Shown: in pieces, positions 52,539-63,746 of the stretch
Position numbering within the stretch: position 1 is the stretch's first letter
How the letters are laid out: the number at the start of each line of letters is the position of its first letter
Assembly (NCBI RefSeq): GCF_003600685.1
Contig: NZ_CP032084.1
Span: forward strand, 868,001 to 932,000
DNA length: 64,000 nucleotides
DNA from: Achromobacter sp. B7
GTDB lineage: Bacteria; Pseudomonadota; Gammaproteobacteria; Burkholderiales; Burkholderiaceae_B
Direction: 5' to 3'
The notes under the pieces: model-generated
Database searches by the model: none
What the model saw: only the letters and a program-made list of their open reading frames with translations
What the model was told of the DNA's origin: nothing
Position numbers and translations under genes: made by a program

Positions 52539-53456
52539 ATGGATCTGGACCCGCGCCTGTTGCGCTACTTCATCGCGGTGGCCGAAGAGCGCCATTTCAG
52601 CCGTGCCGCCACCCGCCTGCATATCTCGCAGCCGCCGCTCAGCTACGCCATCCGCCAGCTGGAAGACAACGTGGGCGCGCGCCTGCTTGCCCGCACCAGC
52701 CGCCATGTGGAACTGACCGACGCCGGCCACGTGTTGTATCGCGAGGCGCTGACGTTGCTGCGGCAGGCCGAGGAAGTGCGCACACTGGTGCAGCGGGTGG
52801 ACGCGGGCCTGCGCGGCCGGCTGCGCATCGGCTTCGTCGGGTCGATGCTGTATCGCGGCCTGCCGGTGCTGCTGAACGCCATGCGCGCCGAACTGCCCGA
52901 CGTGGAGCACGTGCTGACCGAGCTGAACTCGCACGAGCAGATCGAAGCCGTGCGGCGCGGGGAACAGGACCTGGGGTTCATCCATGCCAACCCGGTGCCC
53001 GAAGAGGTGCTGGCGCGTGACCTGATCGCCGAACCTTTTGTGGTGTGCCTGCCCGATTCTCACCCGCTGGCCGCGCGCGCGTCGTTGCGGCTGGCCGACC
53101 TGGCGGGCGATGACTTCGTCTTCTTCGCCCGCGCGGCCTCACCCAGCTATTACGAAACCGTGTTGTCGATGTGCGTGGCGGCCGGCTTCATGCCGGTGGT
53201 CCGCCACGAAGTGCGGCATTGGCTTAGCGTGGCGTCGCTGGTGTCGCAGGGGCTGGGCGTGTCGATCGTGCCGTTCTGCCTGTCGCGCAGCGGGCTGGCC
53301 GGCACGCGCTTCATTGCGTTCGAACACGCGGCGCGCTCGGTCAGCCAGGTGATCTGGCAAGCCGGCGCGCAGTCGCCTTTGCAGCATCGGGCCATGGCGC
53401 TGGTGACGCGCCAGTTTCCGCCGGCCACGCCGGCGGTGGCCCAGCAGGCGGATTGA
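52539..53456 (+). CDS. LysR-family transcriptional regulator
   Basis: This 305-residue LTTR has the CatR/BenM-type N-terminus LLRYFIAVAEERHFSRAATRLH and SQPPLSYAIRQLE. The effector domain includes LRIGFVGSMLYRGLPVLL. It is divergent from the AidB-like/Bug/CoA-transferase group and probably regulates it. A GGGGGAG site precedes the ATG. Its stop is 3 bp from the convergent purU stop, without a terminator between. Confidence 0.93.
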   Translation: MDLDPRLLRYFIAVAEERHFSRAATRLHISQPPLSYAIRQLEDNVGARLLARTSRHVELTDAGHVLYREALTLLRQAEEVRTLVQRVDAGLRGRLRIGFVGSMLYRGLPVLLNAMRAELPDVEHVLTELNSHEQIEAVRRGEQDLGFIHANPVPEEVLARDLIAEPFVVCLPDSHPLAARASLRLADLAGDDFVFFARAASPSYYETVLSMCVAAGFMPVVRHEVRHWLSVASLVSQGLGVSIVPFCLSRSGLAGTRFIAFEHAARSVSQVIWQAGAQSPLQHRAMALVTRQFPPATPAVAQQAD

Positions 53457-53459
53457 CGA

Positions 53460-54314
53460 TCAGCGGAACACGACGGTTTTGTTGCGGTTCAGCAAGATGC
53501 GGTGTTCGACATGGCTGCGCACCGCGCGCGACAGCACCAGCGATTCAATATCGCTGCCCACTTGCGTCAGGTCGGCCGCCGTCATGGTGTGGTCCACGCG
53601 TTCGATGTCCTGATCGATGATTGGGCCTTCGTCCAGGTCCGACGTCACGTAATGAGCGGTGGCGCCGATGATCTTCACCCCGCGCGCGTGCGCCTGGTGA
53701 TACGGGCGCGCGCCCTTGAAGCTGGGCAGGAAGCTGTGGTGGATGTTGATGGCGCGGCCGTTCAGCGCGCGGCACATATCCGCCGACAGGATCTGCATGT
53801 AGCGGGCCAGCACCACCAGGTCGGTGTTGGACTGGTCGGCAATCTGCAATACCTGCTTTTCCTGCTCGGCCTTCGTGTCGGCCGTGACGGGCAGGTAATG
53901 GAACGGGATGCCGTAGGACGCCGCCAGGCTGGCGTAGTCGTTGTGGTTGGACACGATGGCCGCCACTTCGGCGTGCAAATGCCCGCTATGCACGCGAAAC
54001 AGCAGGTCGTTCAGGCAATGGCCCTGCTTGCTGACCATGATCAACAGGCGCTGCTTGCGGCGCGCGTCATGTAGCTTCAGGTCCATGCCGTAGTCCGCCG
54101 ACAGCGTATCCAGGCGGCCGCGCAGGTCGTCGGGGTTCACGGCCACGGGCAGGTCAAAGTGCACGCGCAGGAAGAACTGGCCCGTTTCCTCGTCGCCGAA
54201 TTGCTGCGAATCCAGGATGTTGCAACCCAATTCGAACAACAGGCCGCTGACGCGGTAGACGATGCCGGTGCGGTCAGGGCAGGACAGGGTCAGGATGTAG
54301 TCGTTGTGCTGCAT
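53460..54314 (-). CDS. purU: Formyltetrahydrofolate deformylase
   Basis: This 284-residue enzyme hydrolyses 10-formyl-THF to THF and formate, balancing one-carbon pools. An N-terminal ACT domain (about 6-85, CPDRTGIVYRVSG) is followed by the formyltransferase-like domain with INIHHSFLPSFKGA and the DLDEGPII aspartate. Length equals E. coli PurU (280). In Alcaligenaceae such genes often accompany glycine or sarcosine use, but no such genes lie here. Confidence 0.95.
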   Translation of the reverse strand: MQHNDYILTLSCPDRTGIVYRVSGLLFELGCNILDSQQFGDEETGQFFLRVHFDLPVAVNPDDLRGRLDTLSADYGMDLKLHDARRKQRLLIMVSKQGHCLNDLLFRVHSGHLHAEVAAIVSNHNDYASLAASYGIPFHYLPVTADTKAEQEKQVLQIADQSNTDLVVLARYMQILSADMCRALNGRAINIHHSFLPSFKGARPYHQAHARGVKIIGATAHYVTSDLDEGPIIDQDIERVDHTMTAADLTQVGSDIESLVLSRAVRSHVEHRILLNRNKTVVFR

Positions 54315-54359
54315 GGTGCGGGAATAGGCCGAGGTAAGGAGAAAAGGGGATGGGCGGAA

Positions 54360-55990
<1,631 letters not shown>

Positions 55991-56029
55991 GCAATCGGTA
56001 ATTGGGCGGGCGCGCAAACGCGCCCGACA

Positions 56030-56659
56030 TCAGGGCGACAGGCGTTCGATCTTCCAGGCCGGGCCGTCCGCGACGTAGCGCAGGCGGTCGTGCAGGCGCG
56101 ACGGCCTGCCTTGCCAGAATTCGATGGTGGTGGGCTTCAAGCGGTAACCGCCCCAGTGCGGCGGACGCGGCGGCTGCTCGCCGAAGCGTTCGCGGAATTC
56201 CTTTTCACGGGCTTCCAGCGCTTCACGGGTAATGGGCTGGCTCTGGGGCGAAGCCCAGGCGCCGATGCGCGAACCGGCGGGGCGGCTGTGATAGTAGGCG
56301 TCCGACTCTTCGGGCGCCACTTTTTCCACCACGCCCTCAATCCGGACCTGGCGTTCCAGGGGCTGCCAGAAAAACAGCAGGCTGGCGCGCGGCTCGGCCA
56401 ACAGGTCTTGCCCCTTGCGGGACTCGTAGTTGGTGAAGAACGTGAAGCCGCGTTCGTCAAAGCCCTTGATGAGGACGATGCGGGCGCTGGGCTGGCCGCT
56501 TGCGTCGACCGTGGCCAACGTCATCGCGTTGGGCTCGGGCACCTTGGCGGCCAGGGCTTCGTCGAACCAGCGGGTAAATTGCTCGAACGGCGAGGCGGCG
56601 GCCTGGTTTTCCAACAGGACGTTCTTTTCGTAGCTTTGACGCAGATCGGAGACGGACAT
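56030..56659 (-). CDS. pdxH: Pyridoxamine/pyridoxine 5'-phosphate oxidase
   Basis: This 209-residue FMN enzyme makes pyridoxal 5'-phosphate in the last step of vitamin B6 synthesis and salvage. [25 protein letters not shown] covers the FMN and substrate sites, and the C-terminal [11 protein letters not shown] and RLHDRLRY motifs are diagnostic. Length is close to E. coli PdxH (218). The 140-bp gap upstream holds no recognisable element. Confidence 0.96.
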   Translation of the reverse strand: MSVSDLRQSYEKNVLLENQAAASPFEQFTRWFDEALAAKVPEPNAMTLATVDASGQPSARIVLIKGFDERGFTFFTNYESRKGQDLLAEPRASLLFFWQPLERQVRIEGVVEKVAPEESDAYYHSRPAGSRIGAWASPQSQPITREALEAREKEFRERFGEQPPRPPHWGGYRLKPTTIEFWQGRPSRLHDRLRYVADGPAWKIERLSP

Positions 56660-56799
56660 GAGGATGGGGATTCAGGGTGGATAACAGGGAGTTTATACCG
56701 CCCGCACCACCACCCGCCCTTTGACCCCGCGCAGACCTCGGGGATGTTTCCGGCCCGGGGTGTGGCCGGGCAGCACTACCCACCCCGTTCCCGCCCGAT

Positions 56800-57462
56800 T
56801 CAGGCGCCTTCAGGCAGCCTGTGTCCGTCTTCTTCCAGCAGCCGCGCAATGGCGTCCAGCCGGGCATCGTGGATGCCGGCCGCCCGCAGCGCCTGGGCCG
56901 TCTGGACCACGTAATCGGTGCAGGGGCCGTAGCGGCCGGCCGCCCGGCGCACGATGGCCAGCAGTTCGTCCTGGGGCAGCGCGCGGATGTACGCGGGGTT
57001 GTCGCGGTTCATGATGAACACCAGCGCGCGCACGGTGCCGGCGTCGGTAGTGCAGTTGATCCAGCGGGGCAGGTAGGCGCCGGTGGACATCTCGCGTTCC
57101 CACAAGGCAGGGAAATAGTTGGGCACCTGGTCGCCCGCCAGGCGGTACACGACGCCGCGGCAGGAGCCGCCCCGGTCCAGCCCGAACACCAGCCCCGGGC
57201 ATTCCGGCGTGCCCCGGTTGACCCGCGACCACAGGCACAGCGCCCGGTGGTGGCCGCGCAAGGTCGCCAGCCGGCGCTCCATGAAGTCAAAGTCCGGGCG
57301 CCAGATCAGCGACCCATACCCATATACCCAGACGTCGTCTCCCGCCTGCCAATGGCGCAGCGCGTCGTCCAGCGAGGCCTGTCTTTCTTCGGGCGTCCAC
57401 AGGCGAAAAGGCAAGCTGGCGCCGGCGACGCCGGGGGCGGAGGGAGGGGACTGCGTGTTCAC
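56800..57462 (-). CDS. ChaC-like glutathione-specific gamma-glutamylcyclotransferase
   Basis: This 220-residue cyclotransferase probably splits glutathione to 5-oxoproline and Cys-Gly in the cytosol. The substrate loop VYGYGSLIWRPD (about 45-56) is the family mark, followed by RRLATLRGHHRALCLWS. The start is GTG at 57462, immediately after the TAA of the MFS gene, giving MNTQSPPSAP. The coupling to a transporter gene is of unclear meaning. Confidence 0.9.
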   Translation of the reverse strand: MNTQSPPSAPGVAGASLPFRLWTPEERQASLDDALRHWQAGDDVWVYGYGSLIWRPDFDFMERRLATLRGHHRALCLWSRVNRGTPECPGLVFGLDRGGSCRGVVYRLAGDQVPNYFPALWEREMSTGAYLPRWINCTTDAGTVRALVFIMNRDNPAYIRALPQDELLAIVRRAAGRYGPCTDYVVQTAQALRAAGIHDARLDAIARLLEEDGHRLPEGA

Positions 57463-58689
57463 TTAAGGCTTCCGGTCAGACTCGAGCGGGGGATTTCGAT
57501 TGGCCCACCCGCCCGCCATCAGGGCCAGCGAATAGGCCCAGAACAGGGGGGCAACGCCAATTACCGCACCCAGCGCGCCGAAGGTCAACGGCAGGGACAC
57601 CTGAGAACCGTTGATCAGCGCCATGCGCAGGCCCACGGCTTCGGCCGCGCGGCCGGGCGGGGAATGCTGGTGCAAGAGCGACAGCATACTCGGTTGGCAA
57701 CAGCCCAGCGCCAGCCCAAGAATGAAAGACAGCACGATCAGCACGGTAACGTCGGTGAACAGCGGGTAAAGCATGAAGTCGATGGCGGCGGTGGCCATCG
57801 CCACGCGCACCAGCGTCCAGGACCGCACCCGGCGCATGATCAGCGGCAATACCAGCCGGATCACGAACGTTGCCGCCGCAAATGACGCCAGGATGACGCC
57901 GATGGTGGTGGCGGACAGCCCGATCGCCACGCCAAAGATTGGCACCACGAACAGATGCGTGTCCCAGGCGCCCGACAGAATCGTGTTCACCATCAGGATG
58001 CGGCGCAGGGCCGGCACCGCCAGCAGTTCGGTCACGCGGCGGCGCTGGGCCTCTTTGGCGCCGGACAGCTGCGAGTCCACCGCCTTCAGTTGGTGGCGCA
58101 GGTAATAAAGGCCGATGCCGGACAGGATCGGGCCCAGGGCCAGCAGGCCGAAGGCGGTTCGCGTGCCCAGGTTGTCGATGGCCAGACCCGCGATCAGCGG
58201 CCCCGAAAAGCCGGATCCGGCCAAGGCCAGCGACATGAAAGAGAAGTTGCGCAGCCGCTGCGCCGGTTCGGCGTGGCCCAGCAGATCTTGCGTGGCGACC
58301 TGGTGCAGCATGAAACCGATGCCGATACAGCAGGACGCCACCAGCAGGGCCGTCTGTGTCTGAAAGATAAAGGGCAAAGCGGTGCCGATGGCGACCAAAG
58401 ACGTGCCAATGACCAGCGGGCGCACGATGCCCACGCGGTCCACCCAGCGGCCCGCGCGCACCGAGAACAGCATCGGCAGCACGGCAAACACCGCGACCAG
58501 GGTGCCGACCTTGAAGGTGGACAGGCCCATTTGCAACGCGGTCAGCGACACGGTGATCCGGCCGCCCGTCAGCGCCACGTGATTCATCATCGCCAACAGA
58601 CACAGCAGCACCGCCCCGGAAAATTCCGGGGAACCAGAGGGCGAGGAGGGGGATCTGTTGGAGGTAGACACGGCGTTAACTGCAATCAT
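57463..58689 (-). CDS. Major facilitator superfamily transporter
   Basis: This 408-residue protein has about twelve transmembrane helices. The A-like loop motif between helices 2 and 3 reads SVRAGRWVDRVG, and an equivalent second-half motif (LPLIMRRVRSW) follows. It resembles drug-efflux-type MFS carriers, but there are no substrate clues. The serine/proline-rich first 23 residues lie before helix 1, and the start has no strong ribosome site, so a later start is possible. It is coupled to the ChaC-like gene. Confidence 0.88.
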   Translation of the reverse strand: MIAVNAVSTSNRSPSSPSGSPEFSGAVLLCLLAMMNHVALTGGRITVSLTALQMGLSTFKVGTLVAVFAVLPMLFSVRAGRWVDRVGIVRPLVIGTSLVAIGTALPFIFQTQTALLVASCCIGIGFMLHQVATQDLLGHAEPAQRLRNFSFMSLALAGSGFSGPLIAGLAIDNLGTRTAFGLLALGPILSGIGLYYLRHQLKAVDSQLSGAKEAQRRRVTELLAVPALRRILMVNTILSGAWDTHLFVVPIFGVAIGLSATTIGVILASFAAATFVIRLVLPLIMRRVRSWTLVRVAMATAAIDFMLYPLFTDVTVLIVLSFILGLALGCCQPSMLSLLHQHSPPGRAAEAVGLRMALINGSQVSLPLTFGALGAVIGVAPLFWAYSLALMAGGWANRNPPLESDRKP

Positions 58690-59101
58690 TCTGTGCGGAT
58701 CGTCGGGCTATGTCGAGGCGCGGTTTTTTTGCGGCGCGGCAAAATGTTTCAGGCGGCGCGAACAAGATAGCGGCCATCTAGCGGCCAAGTCGCGGCCTTA
58801 CGCAACAAGAGGCGGCACGTTGGCGGCACGATCCGGGCAGGCGCAGGACGGCGGTTTCGTGCATGCGCCATTGCCGTTGTATCGTTCACGCAACGGAACA
58901 ATCGTTCTTGCCGGCGTCCCGGCCGAAACCCGCTTTACGGTTTTTCACCGTTTCGCCGCAATCGGTCATCGCCACGCACCCTCGCCCCGTTTAGGATGGC
59001 GGCCCGACGTTGCGCGACTGCGTGGCGTTGCGAGGGCGTGGCGCTGCGATGGCGTGGCGTTACGTTACGGCCGCCTTGCCGGTCACTCATTCTCAGGTGC
59101 A
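58690..59101. promoter_or_regulatory. 412-bp control region of the macAB operon with several symmetric elements
   Basis: No credible gene lies here, although the macA frame stays open throughout. Elements seen: CCGTTG-N11-CAACGG (58873-58895); ACGGT-TTTTC-ACCGT (58937-58951), nested within CGAAAC (58924-58929) and GTTTCG (58950-58955); and three direct copies of GCGTGGCGYT at 16-bp period (59020, 59036, 59052) ending about 36 bp before macA. They look like regulator sites for efflux control, but no regulator gene is adjacent. Confidence 0.45.
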
Positions 59102-60289
59102 ATGAAAAAGTCCCGCAGTAAGTTCAAGCGTTACGCGTTGATCGCCGTCGTCGTCCTGTTGGGGGGGCTGGCGGTGCGCGCCATGTTCTTCTCGGCCCCG
59201 CCGCCGCCCACCTTCGCCGTCGCCGAGGTCACCCGCGCCAACCTGGAAGACAGCGTGCTGGCCAGCGGCACGCTGGACGCCATTGAGCGCGTCAGCGTCG
59301 GTGCGCAGGCGACCGGCCAGCTCAAGTCCCTGAAAGTGCAGCTGGGTGACCGCGTCAAGAAAGGGCAGCTGGTCGCCGAGATCGACGACCTGACCCAGCA
59401 GAACGATCTGCGCAACGCCGAGGCCGCCCTTCAGACCCGGCGCGCCGAGCGGGCCGCCAAGGTCGCCATGCTGAAGCAGGCGGAACTGGCCTTCAAGCGC
59501 CAACGCCAGATGCTGGCCGCCGACGCCAGTTCGCGCGAAGCCTACGAATCCGCCGAGGCCACGCTGGGCGTGACCCGCGCCGAGATCGCCTCGCTGGATG
59601 CGCAGATCGCGCAGGCCGAGATCCAGGTGGACACGGCCAAGGTCAACCTGGGCTACACCCGCATCGTCTCGCCCATCGACGGCATGGTCGTGGCCGTGGT
59701 GACCAAGGAAGGGCAGACGGTCAACGCCATCCAAAGCGCGCCCACCATCATCAAGGTGGCCCAGGTGGACACCATGACGATCAAGGCGCAGATTTCCGAA
59801 GCGGACGTCACCCGCGTCAAACCCGGGCTGCCCGTGTACTTCACGATTCTTGGCGAGCCCGACCAGCGCTATCACGCGACCTTGCGCGCCGTGGAACCGG
59901 CGCCCGACTCCATCCAGAAAGACGACGCCACCACGTCGCTGACCGCATCCAGCGGCAGCTCGACCACCGCCGCCGTCTACTACAACGGCCTGTTCGATGT
60001 GCCCAACCCCGACGAAAAACTGCGCATTTCGATGACCACGCAGGTCTTCATCGTGCTGGGCGAGGCGCGCGACGCCGTCGTGGTGCCGGCCTCGGCGCTG
60101 GGCAAGCGGGGCGAGGACGGCCGCTATGCCGTGCGCGTCGTCCTGAAGGACAACAAGACCGAGGTGCGCCACGTCAAGATCGGCATGAACAACAACGTGC
60201 AGGCGCAGGTGCTGGAAGGGCTGGAGGTAGGCGAGCGGGTCGTGTCGGCGGATTCCGCCCCGGCCGCCGCCGCCGCGCCGGGGGCCTGA
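59102..60289 (+). CDS. macA: MacA-like periplasmic adaptor of an ABC-type tripartite pump
   Basis: This 395-residue membrane-fusion protein has an N-terminal anchor helix (about 10-30), a biotinyl-lipoyl domain, an alpha-helical hairpin (about 100-185, rich in Ala/Gln/Glu coiled-coil heptads), [10 protein letters not shown] closing the lipoyl domain, and beta-barrel and membrane-proximal domains. It links the MacB ATPase to the outer-membrane channel. The start at 59102 gives the basic [11 protein letters not shown] before the helix; the open frame 148 codons upstream has no family character. macB follows after 1 bp. Confidence 0.93.
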   Translation: MKKSRSKFKRYALIAVVVLLGGLAVRAMFFSAPPPPTFAVAEVTRANLEDSVLASGTLDAIERVSVGAQATGQLKSLKVQLGDRVKKGQLVAEIDDLTQQNDLRNAEAALQTRRAERAAKVAMLKQAELAFKRQRQMLAADASSREAYESAEATLGVTRAEIASLDAQIAQAEIQVDTAKVNLGYTRIVSPIDGMVVAVVTKEGQTVNAIQSAPTIIKVAQVDTMTIKAQISEADVTRVKPGLPVYFTILGEPDQRYHATLRAVEPAPDSIQKDDATTSLTASSGSSTTAAVYYNGLFDVPNPDEKLRISMTTQVFIVLGEARDAVVVPASALGKRGEDGRYAVRVVLKDNKTEVRHVKIGMNNNVQAQVLEGLEVGERVVSADSAPAAAAAPGA

Positions 60290-60290
60290 C

Positions 60291-62249
60291 ATGAGCGGTC
60301 CGCTGATTGCGTTGTCCGGCGTACGGCGTGAATTTCCCGCCGGCGACCAGACCATCGCCGTCTTAAAAGACGTCAACCTGACCATCGAAGCCGGCGAGAT
60401 GGTCGCCATCGTGGGGGCGTCCGGCTCGGGCAAGTCCACGCTGATGAACATCCTGGGCTGCCTGGACCGCCCGACCCGGGGCGACTACCGCGTGGGCGGC
60501 CGCAGCACGGGCGAGCTGGGTCCGGACGAGCTTGCCGAACTGCGCCGCGAGCATTTCGGCTTTATCTTCCAGCGCTATCACCTGCTGTCGGACCTGACCG
60601 CGCAGGGCAACGTCGAAATGCCCGCCGTGTATGCCGGCAAGCGCCGCGAGGCCCGCATGGACCGCGCCGAACAACTGCTGGCGCGGCTGGGCCTGGCTGA
60701 CCGGTCCGAGCACCGGCCCGGCCAATTGTCCGGCGGCCAGCAGCAGCGTGTGAGCATTGCGCGCGCGCTGATGAACGGTGGCGACATCATCCTGGCCGAC
60801 GAGCCCACCGGCGCGCTGGACACGCATACCGGGCAGGAAGTGCTGCGCATTCTGGAAGAGCTGAATGCGGCCGGGCACACCATCATCATCGTCACGCACG
60901 ACATGAATGTGGCGCGCCACGCGCAGCGCATCATCGAGATCAGCGACGGCGAGATCGTGGCGGACAAGCGCAACCCCGACGCCCCGCGCCGAGACGCCGC
61001 GCGCGATGCACCGCCCGAACTGCCCAGGCGGCCCGCGTGGCAGGCCTACCTGGACCGCTGCGGCGAAGCCCTGCGCATGGCGCTGTTGTCCATGAACGCG
61101 CACCGCCTGCGCACCTCGTTGACCATGCTGGGCATCATCATCGGCATTGCCGCCGTGGTGTCGGTGGTGGCGCTGGGGGAAGGGTCGCGGCGCAAGATCC
61201 TGGAAGACATCAGCGCCATCGGCACCAACACGGTGGAAGTCTTTCCGGGCAAGGACTTTGGCGACGAAAAGGCCGTCAACATCCGCACGCTGGTCGCGGC
61301 GGACGCCGACGCCCTGGCGCGCGAGCCCTATGTGGACAGCGTCACGCCCGAGGTCGCCACCAGCAATACGCTGCGCTATCGCAACGTGTCGGTGAACGGC
61401 TCGATCCAGGGCGTGGGCGAACAGTATTTCCGCGTGCGCGCCATCAAGCTGGCGCAAGGCAAGTTCTTCGACGAGACCAGCGTGGTGCGCCGCGCCCAGG
61501 AAGTGGTGATCGACGAAGGCACGCGGCGCGCGCTGTTCGGCTCGCACACCGAGCCCATCGGGCAGGTGGTGTTCCTGGGGTCCATGCCCGCGCGCGTGAT
61601 CGGCGTGACCGCCAAGAAAGACTCGGTGTTCGGCAACAATGAATCGCTGAACGTCTGGATTCCCTACACCACGGCGTTATCCCGCGTGCTGGGGCAGCAG
61701 CATCTGAAAAGCATCACGGTGCGCGTCAGCGACGCCACGCCGCCGGCCGCCGCCGAGAAATCCATCGAACGGCTGCTGATGCGCCGCCACGTGGTGAAGG
61801 ATTTCTTCGTGTTCAACACGGACGCCATCCGCAAGACCATCGAGCGCACCACGGCAACGATGACGCTGCTGGTGTCGCTGATTGCGTTGATTTCGCTGAT
61901 GGTGGGTGGCATCGGGGTGATGAACATCATGCTGGTGTCCGTTACCGAACGCACGCGCGAGATCGGCGTGCGCATGGCGGTGGGGGCGCGGCGCAGCGAC
62001 ATCATGCAGCAGTTCCTGATTGAGGCCGTGCTGGTCTGCCTGATCGGCGGCGCGGTGGGCATCCTGCTGTCGCTGGCGTTGGGCGTGCTGGTGTCCAAGG
62101 CCACGGGCGGCTCGTTCCAGATGATTTATTCCACGGCATCGATGGTGGCGGCATTTACGTGCTCGACGCTGATCGGTGTGCTTTTTGGCTATTTGCCGGC
62201 GCGCAACGCGGCGCGCCTGGATCCCGTCGAGGCCTTGGCTCGGGAATGA
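60291..62249 (+). CDS. macB: MacB-like ABC exporter, fused ATPase and permease
   Basis: This 652-residue type VII ABC protein uses ATP in the cytoplasm to drive periplasmic movement of its pump. Walker [12 protein letters not shown] (about 43-53), signature [15 protein letters not shown], Walker [12 protein letters not shown]; then a first TM helix near 275, a large periplasmic domain (about 300-520) and three C-terminal helices in the FtsX-like domain. Length matches E. coli MacB (648). Substrates of such pumps include macrolides, siderophores and peptides; which applies is unknown. It overlaps the next gene by ATGA. Confidence 0.95.
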   Translation: MSGPLIALSGVRREFPAGDQTIAVLKDVNLTIEAGEMVAIVGASGSGKSTLMNILGCLDRPTRGDYRVGGRSTGELGPDELAELRREHFGFIFQRYHLLSDLTAQGNVEMPAVYAGKRREARMDRAEQLLARLGLADRSEHRPGQLSGGQQQRVSIARALMNGGDIILADEPTGALDTHTGQEVLRILEELNAAGHTIIIVTHDMNVARHAQRIIEISDGEIVADKRNPDAPRRDAARDAPPELPRRPAWQAYLDRCGEALRMALLSMNAHRLRTSLTMLGIIIGIAAVVSVVALGEGSRRKILEDISAIGTNTVEVFPGKDFGDEKAVNIRTLVAADADALAREPYVDSVTPEVATSNTLRYRNVSVNGSIQGVGEQYFRVRAIKLAQGKFFDETSVVRRAQEVVIDEGTRRALFGSHTEPIGQVVFLGSMPARVIGVTAKKDSVFGNNESLNVWIPYTTALSRVLGQQHLKSITVRVSDATPPAAAEKSIERLLMRRHVVKDFFVFNTDAIRKTIERTTATMTLLVSLIALISLMVGGIGVMNIMLVSVTERTREIGVRMAVGARRSDIMQQFLIEAVLVCLIGGAVGILLSLALGVLVSKATGGSFQMIYSTASMVAAFTCSTLIGVLFGYLPARNAARLDPVEALARE

Positions 62250-63736
62250 GGACGATGAAAGCGGTTTCCCTGATTTGCAAACCCGTCGCGCTGGCGCTGC
62301 TTGTTGCGCTGGGCGGATGCGGCAGCCTGCTGCGCAGTGACTACGAACCCCCCATGACCCAGACGCCCGCCGCCTGGACCCATGGCGGTTCGGAAAACCT
62401 GCATGCGCCCCTGGCCCAGGGCGGCCAGTGGTGGCGCAACTTCAACGACCCGGTGCTCAATGGCTTGATCGACGCCGTGCTGGCGCGCAACAACGATCTG
62501 GCGGCCGCCGCGATCCGTGTGCGCCGCGCGCAATACCAGGCTGGCTTGACCGAAGACCAGCTGATGCCGCAACTGGGTGGCGACGCCAGCGTGACGCGCA
62601 ACCGCAACCTGTACGGCGACCGCATCATCACCCGCAACAACCAGGCCCAGCTGACGGTCAGCTACGAAGTGGACCTGTGGGGCAAGCTGTCGCGCCAGCG
62701 CGATGCGGCCCAGTGGGAAGCACTGGCCACCGAGCAAGACCGCCAGTCCGCCGCTTTGTCACTGGTGGGCACTACCGCCACGCTGTATTGGCAGACGGCA
62801 TTCATCAACCAGCGCATCGCCAGCAGCGAGGAAAGCATCGCCTACGCGCGCCGCACGCAGGACCTGGTGCGCGCGCAGTACGCAGCGGGCGGCGCGTCGG
62901 CGCTGGAACTGGCCGAAGCCGAACAGACCGTGGCCAGCCAGCAAGCGGCGCACACGCTGCTGGTGCAGCAGCGCGTGGAATACACCAACGCGCTGGCCAT
63001 CCTGTTTGACGGCCCGCCCGACCGCAGCATGGCCAACCCGCTGCGCCTGCCGCCGTACCCGTTGCCCGAGGCGCGTGCCGGCGTGCCCGCCGATTTGCTG
63101 GGCCGTCGCCCCGACCTGCGCGCCGCCGAACTGCGCCTGCGCGAGGCGCTGGCCACCGTGGACGCCACCCGCGCCAGCTTCTATCCGCCCGTGACGCTGA
63201 CGGGGGCGGTGGGCAGCGCCAGCCCCACGCTGTCGAACGTGCTGCAAAACCCCGTCGCCGCCCTGGGCGTGGGCTTGACGCTGCCGTTCCTGCAATGGAA
63301 CCAGATGCAGCTGAACATCAAGATATCCAAGGCCGACTACGAAGAGCGCGTCGTCAATTTCCGGCAGACGCTGTATCAGGCCATGGCGGATGTTGAAAAC
63401 GCCTTGTCGAACCGGACGCAACTGAGCTTGCAGGCCGAGCAGCTGGCGGTGTCGCTGCGCGCGGCGCGCGATGCCGAACGCCTGTACGAAGTGCGGTATC
63501 GGGCAGGGGCGGTGTCGCTCAAGGATTGGCTGGACGCACAGGAGAAGCGCCGCAGCGCCGAGATCGCGCGCGACGAAAACGGCTTGAACCGCCTGGTGAA
63601 CCAGGTGACGGTGTACCGGGCGCTGGGCGGGGACGATCAGGCGCAGACTGAGGCGCAGACCCAGGCTGAGACCCAGGCTCAGACCCAGGCGCAGACCCAG
63701 ACCCAGACTCGGACTCAGACCCAGCCCTTGCCCTAA
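62246..63736 (+). CDS. RND/ABC efflux outer-membrane factor (NodT/OprM family lipoprotein)
   Basis: This 496-residue TolC-type channel completes the MacAB pump. A lipoprotein signal ends in LVALGGCGS, so the mature protein is anchored by an acylated cysteine. Two OEP repeats follow, with [15 protein letters not shown] early and [12 protein letters not shown] in the second repeat. Two ATGs are possible: 62246 (ATGA overlap with macB) and 62255 (GAGGA close upstream); the first is listed. The last 28 residues are a Gln/Thr repeat encoded by a hexamer array, absent from usual family members. Confidence 0.92.
   Translation: MRTMKAVSLICKPVALALLVALGGCGSLLRSDYEPPMTQTPAAWTHGGSENLHAPLAQGGQWWRNFNDPVLNGLIDAVLARNNDLAAAAIRVRRAQYQAGLTEDQLMPQLGGDASVTRNRNLYGDRIITRNNQAQLTVSYEVDLWGKLSRQRDAAQWEALATEQDRQSAALSLVGTTATLYWQTAFINQRIASSEESIAYARRTQDLVRAQYAAGGASALELAEAEQTVASQQAAHTLLVQQRVEYTNALAILFDGPPDRSMANPLRLPPYPLPEARAGVPADLLGRRPDLRAAELRLREALATVDATRASFYPPVTLTGAVGSASPTLSNVLQNPVAALGVGLTLPFLQWNQMQLNIKISKADYEERVVNFRQTLYQAMADVENALSNRTQLSLQAEQLAVSLRAARDAERLYEVRYRAGAVSLKDWLDAQEKRRSAEIARDENGLNRLVNQVTVYRALGGDDQAQTEAQTQAETQAQTQAQTQTQTRTQTQPLP
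63641..63724. repeat. Hexamer array encoding the Gln/Thr tail of the efflux channel
   Basis: About fourteen hexamers of GCGCAG/ACCCAG/GCTCAG type encode alternating Gln with Thr, Ala or Glu at the very C-terminus. Because the period is 6 bp, unit changes keep the frame. The array ends 12 bp before the stop. Confidence 0.88.
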
Positions 63737-63746
63737 AATAGCCGCC

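Noticed and set aside
53418..53436. CCGCCGGC/GCCGGCGG hairpin near the convergent LysR and purU stops
   Set aside because: It lies within the LysR coding sequence and lacks a T-run; such GC palindromes are frequent by chance here.
58658..59101. 148-codon upstream extension of macA
   Set aside because: Absence of stop codons is expected at this GC content; the translated sequence has no MacA character and precedes the membrane anchor.
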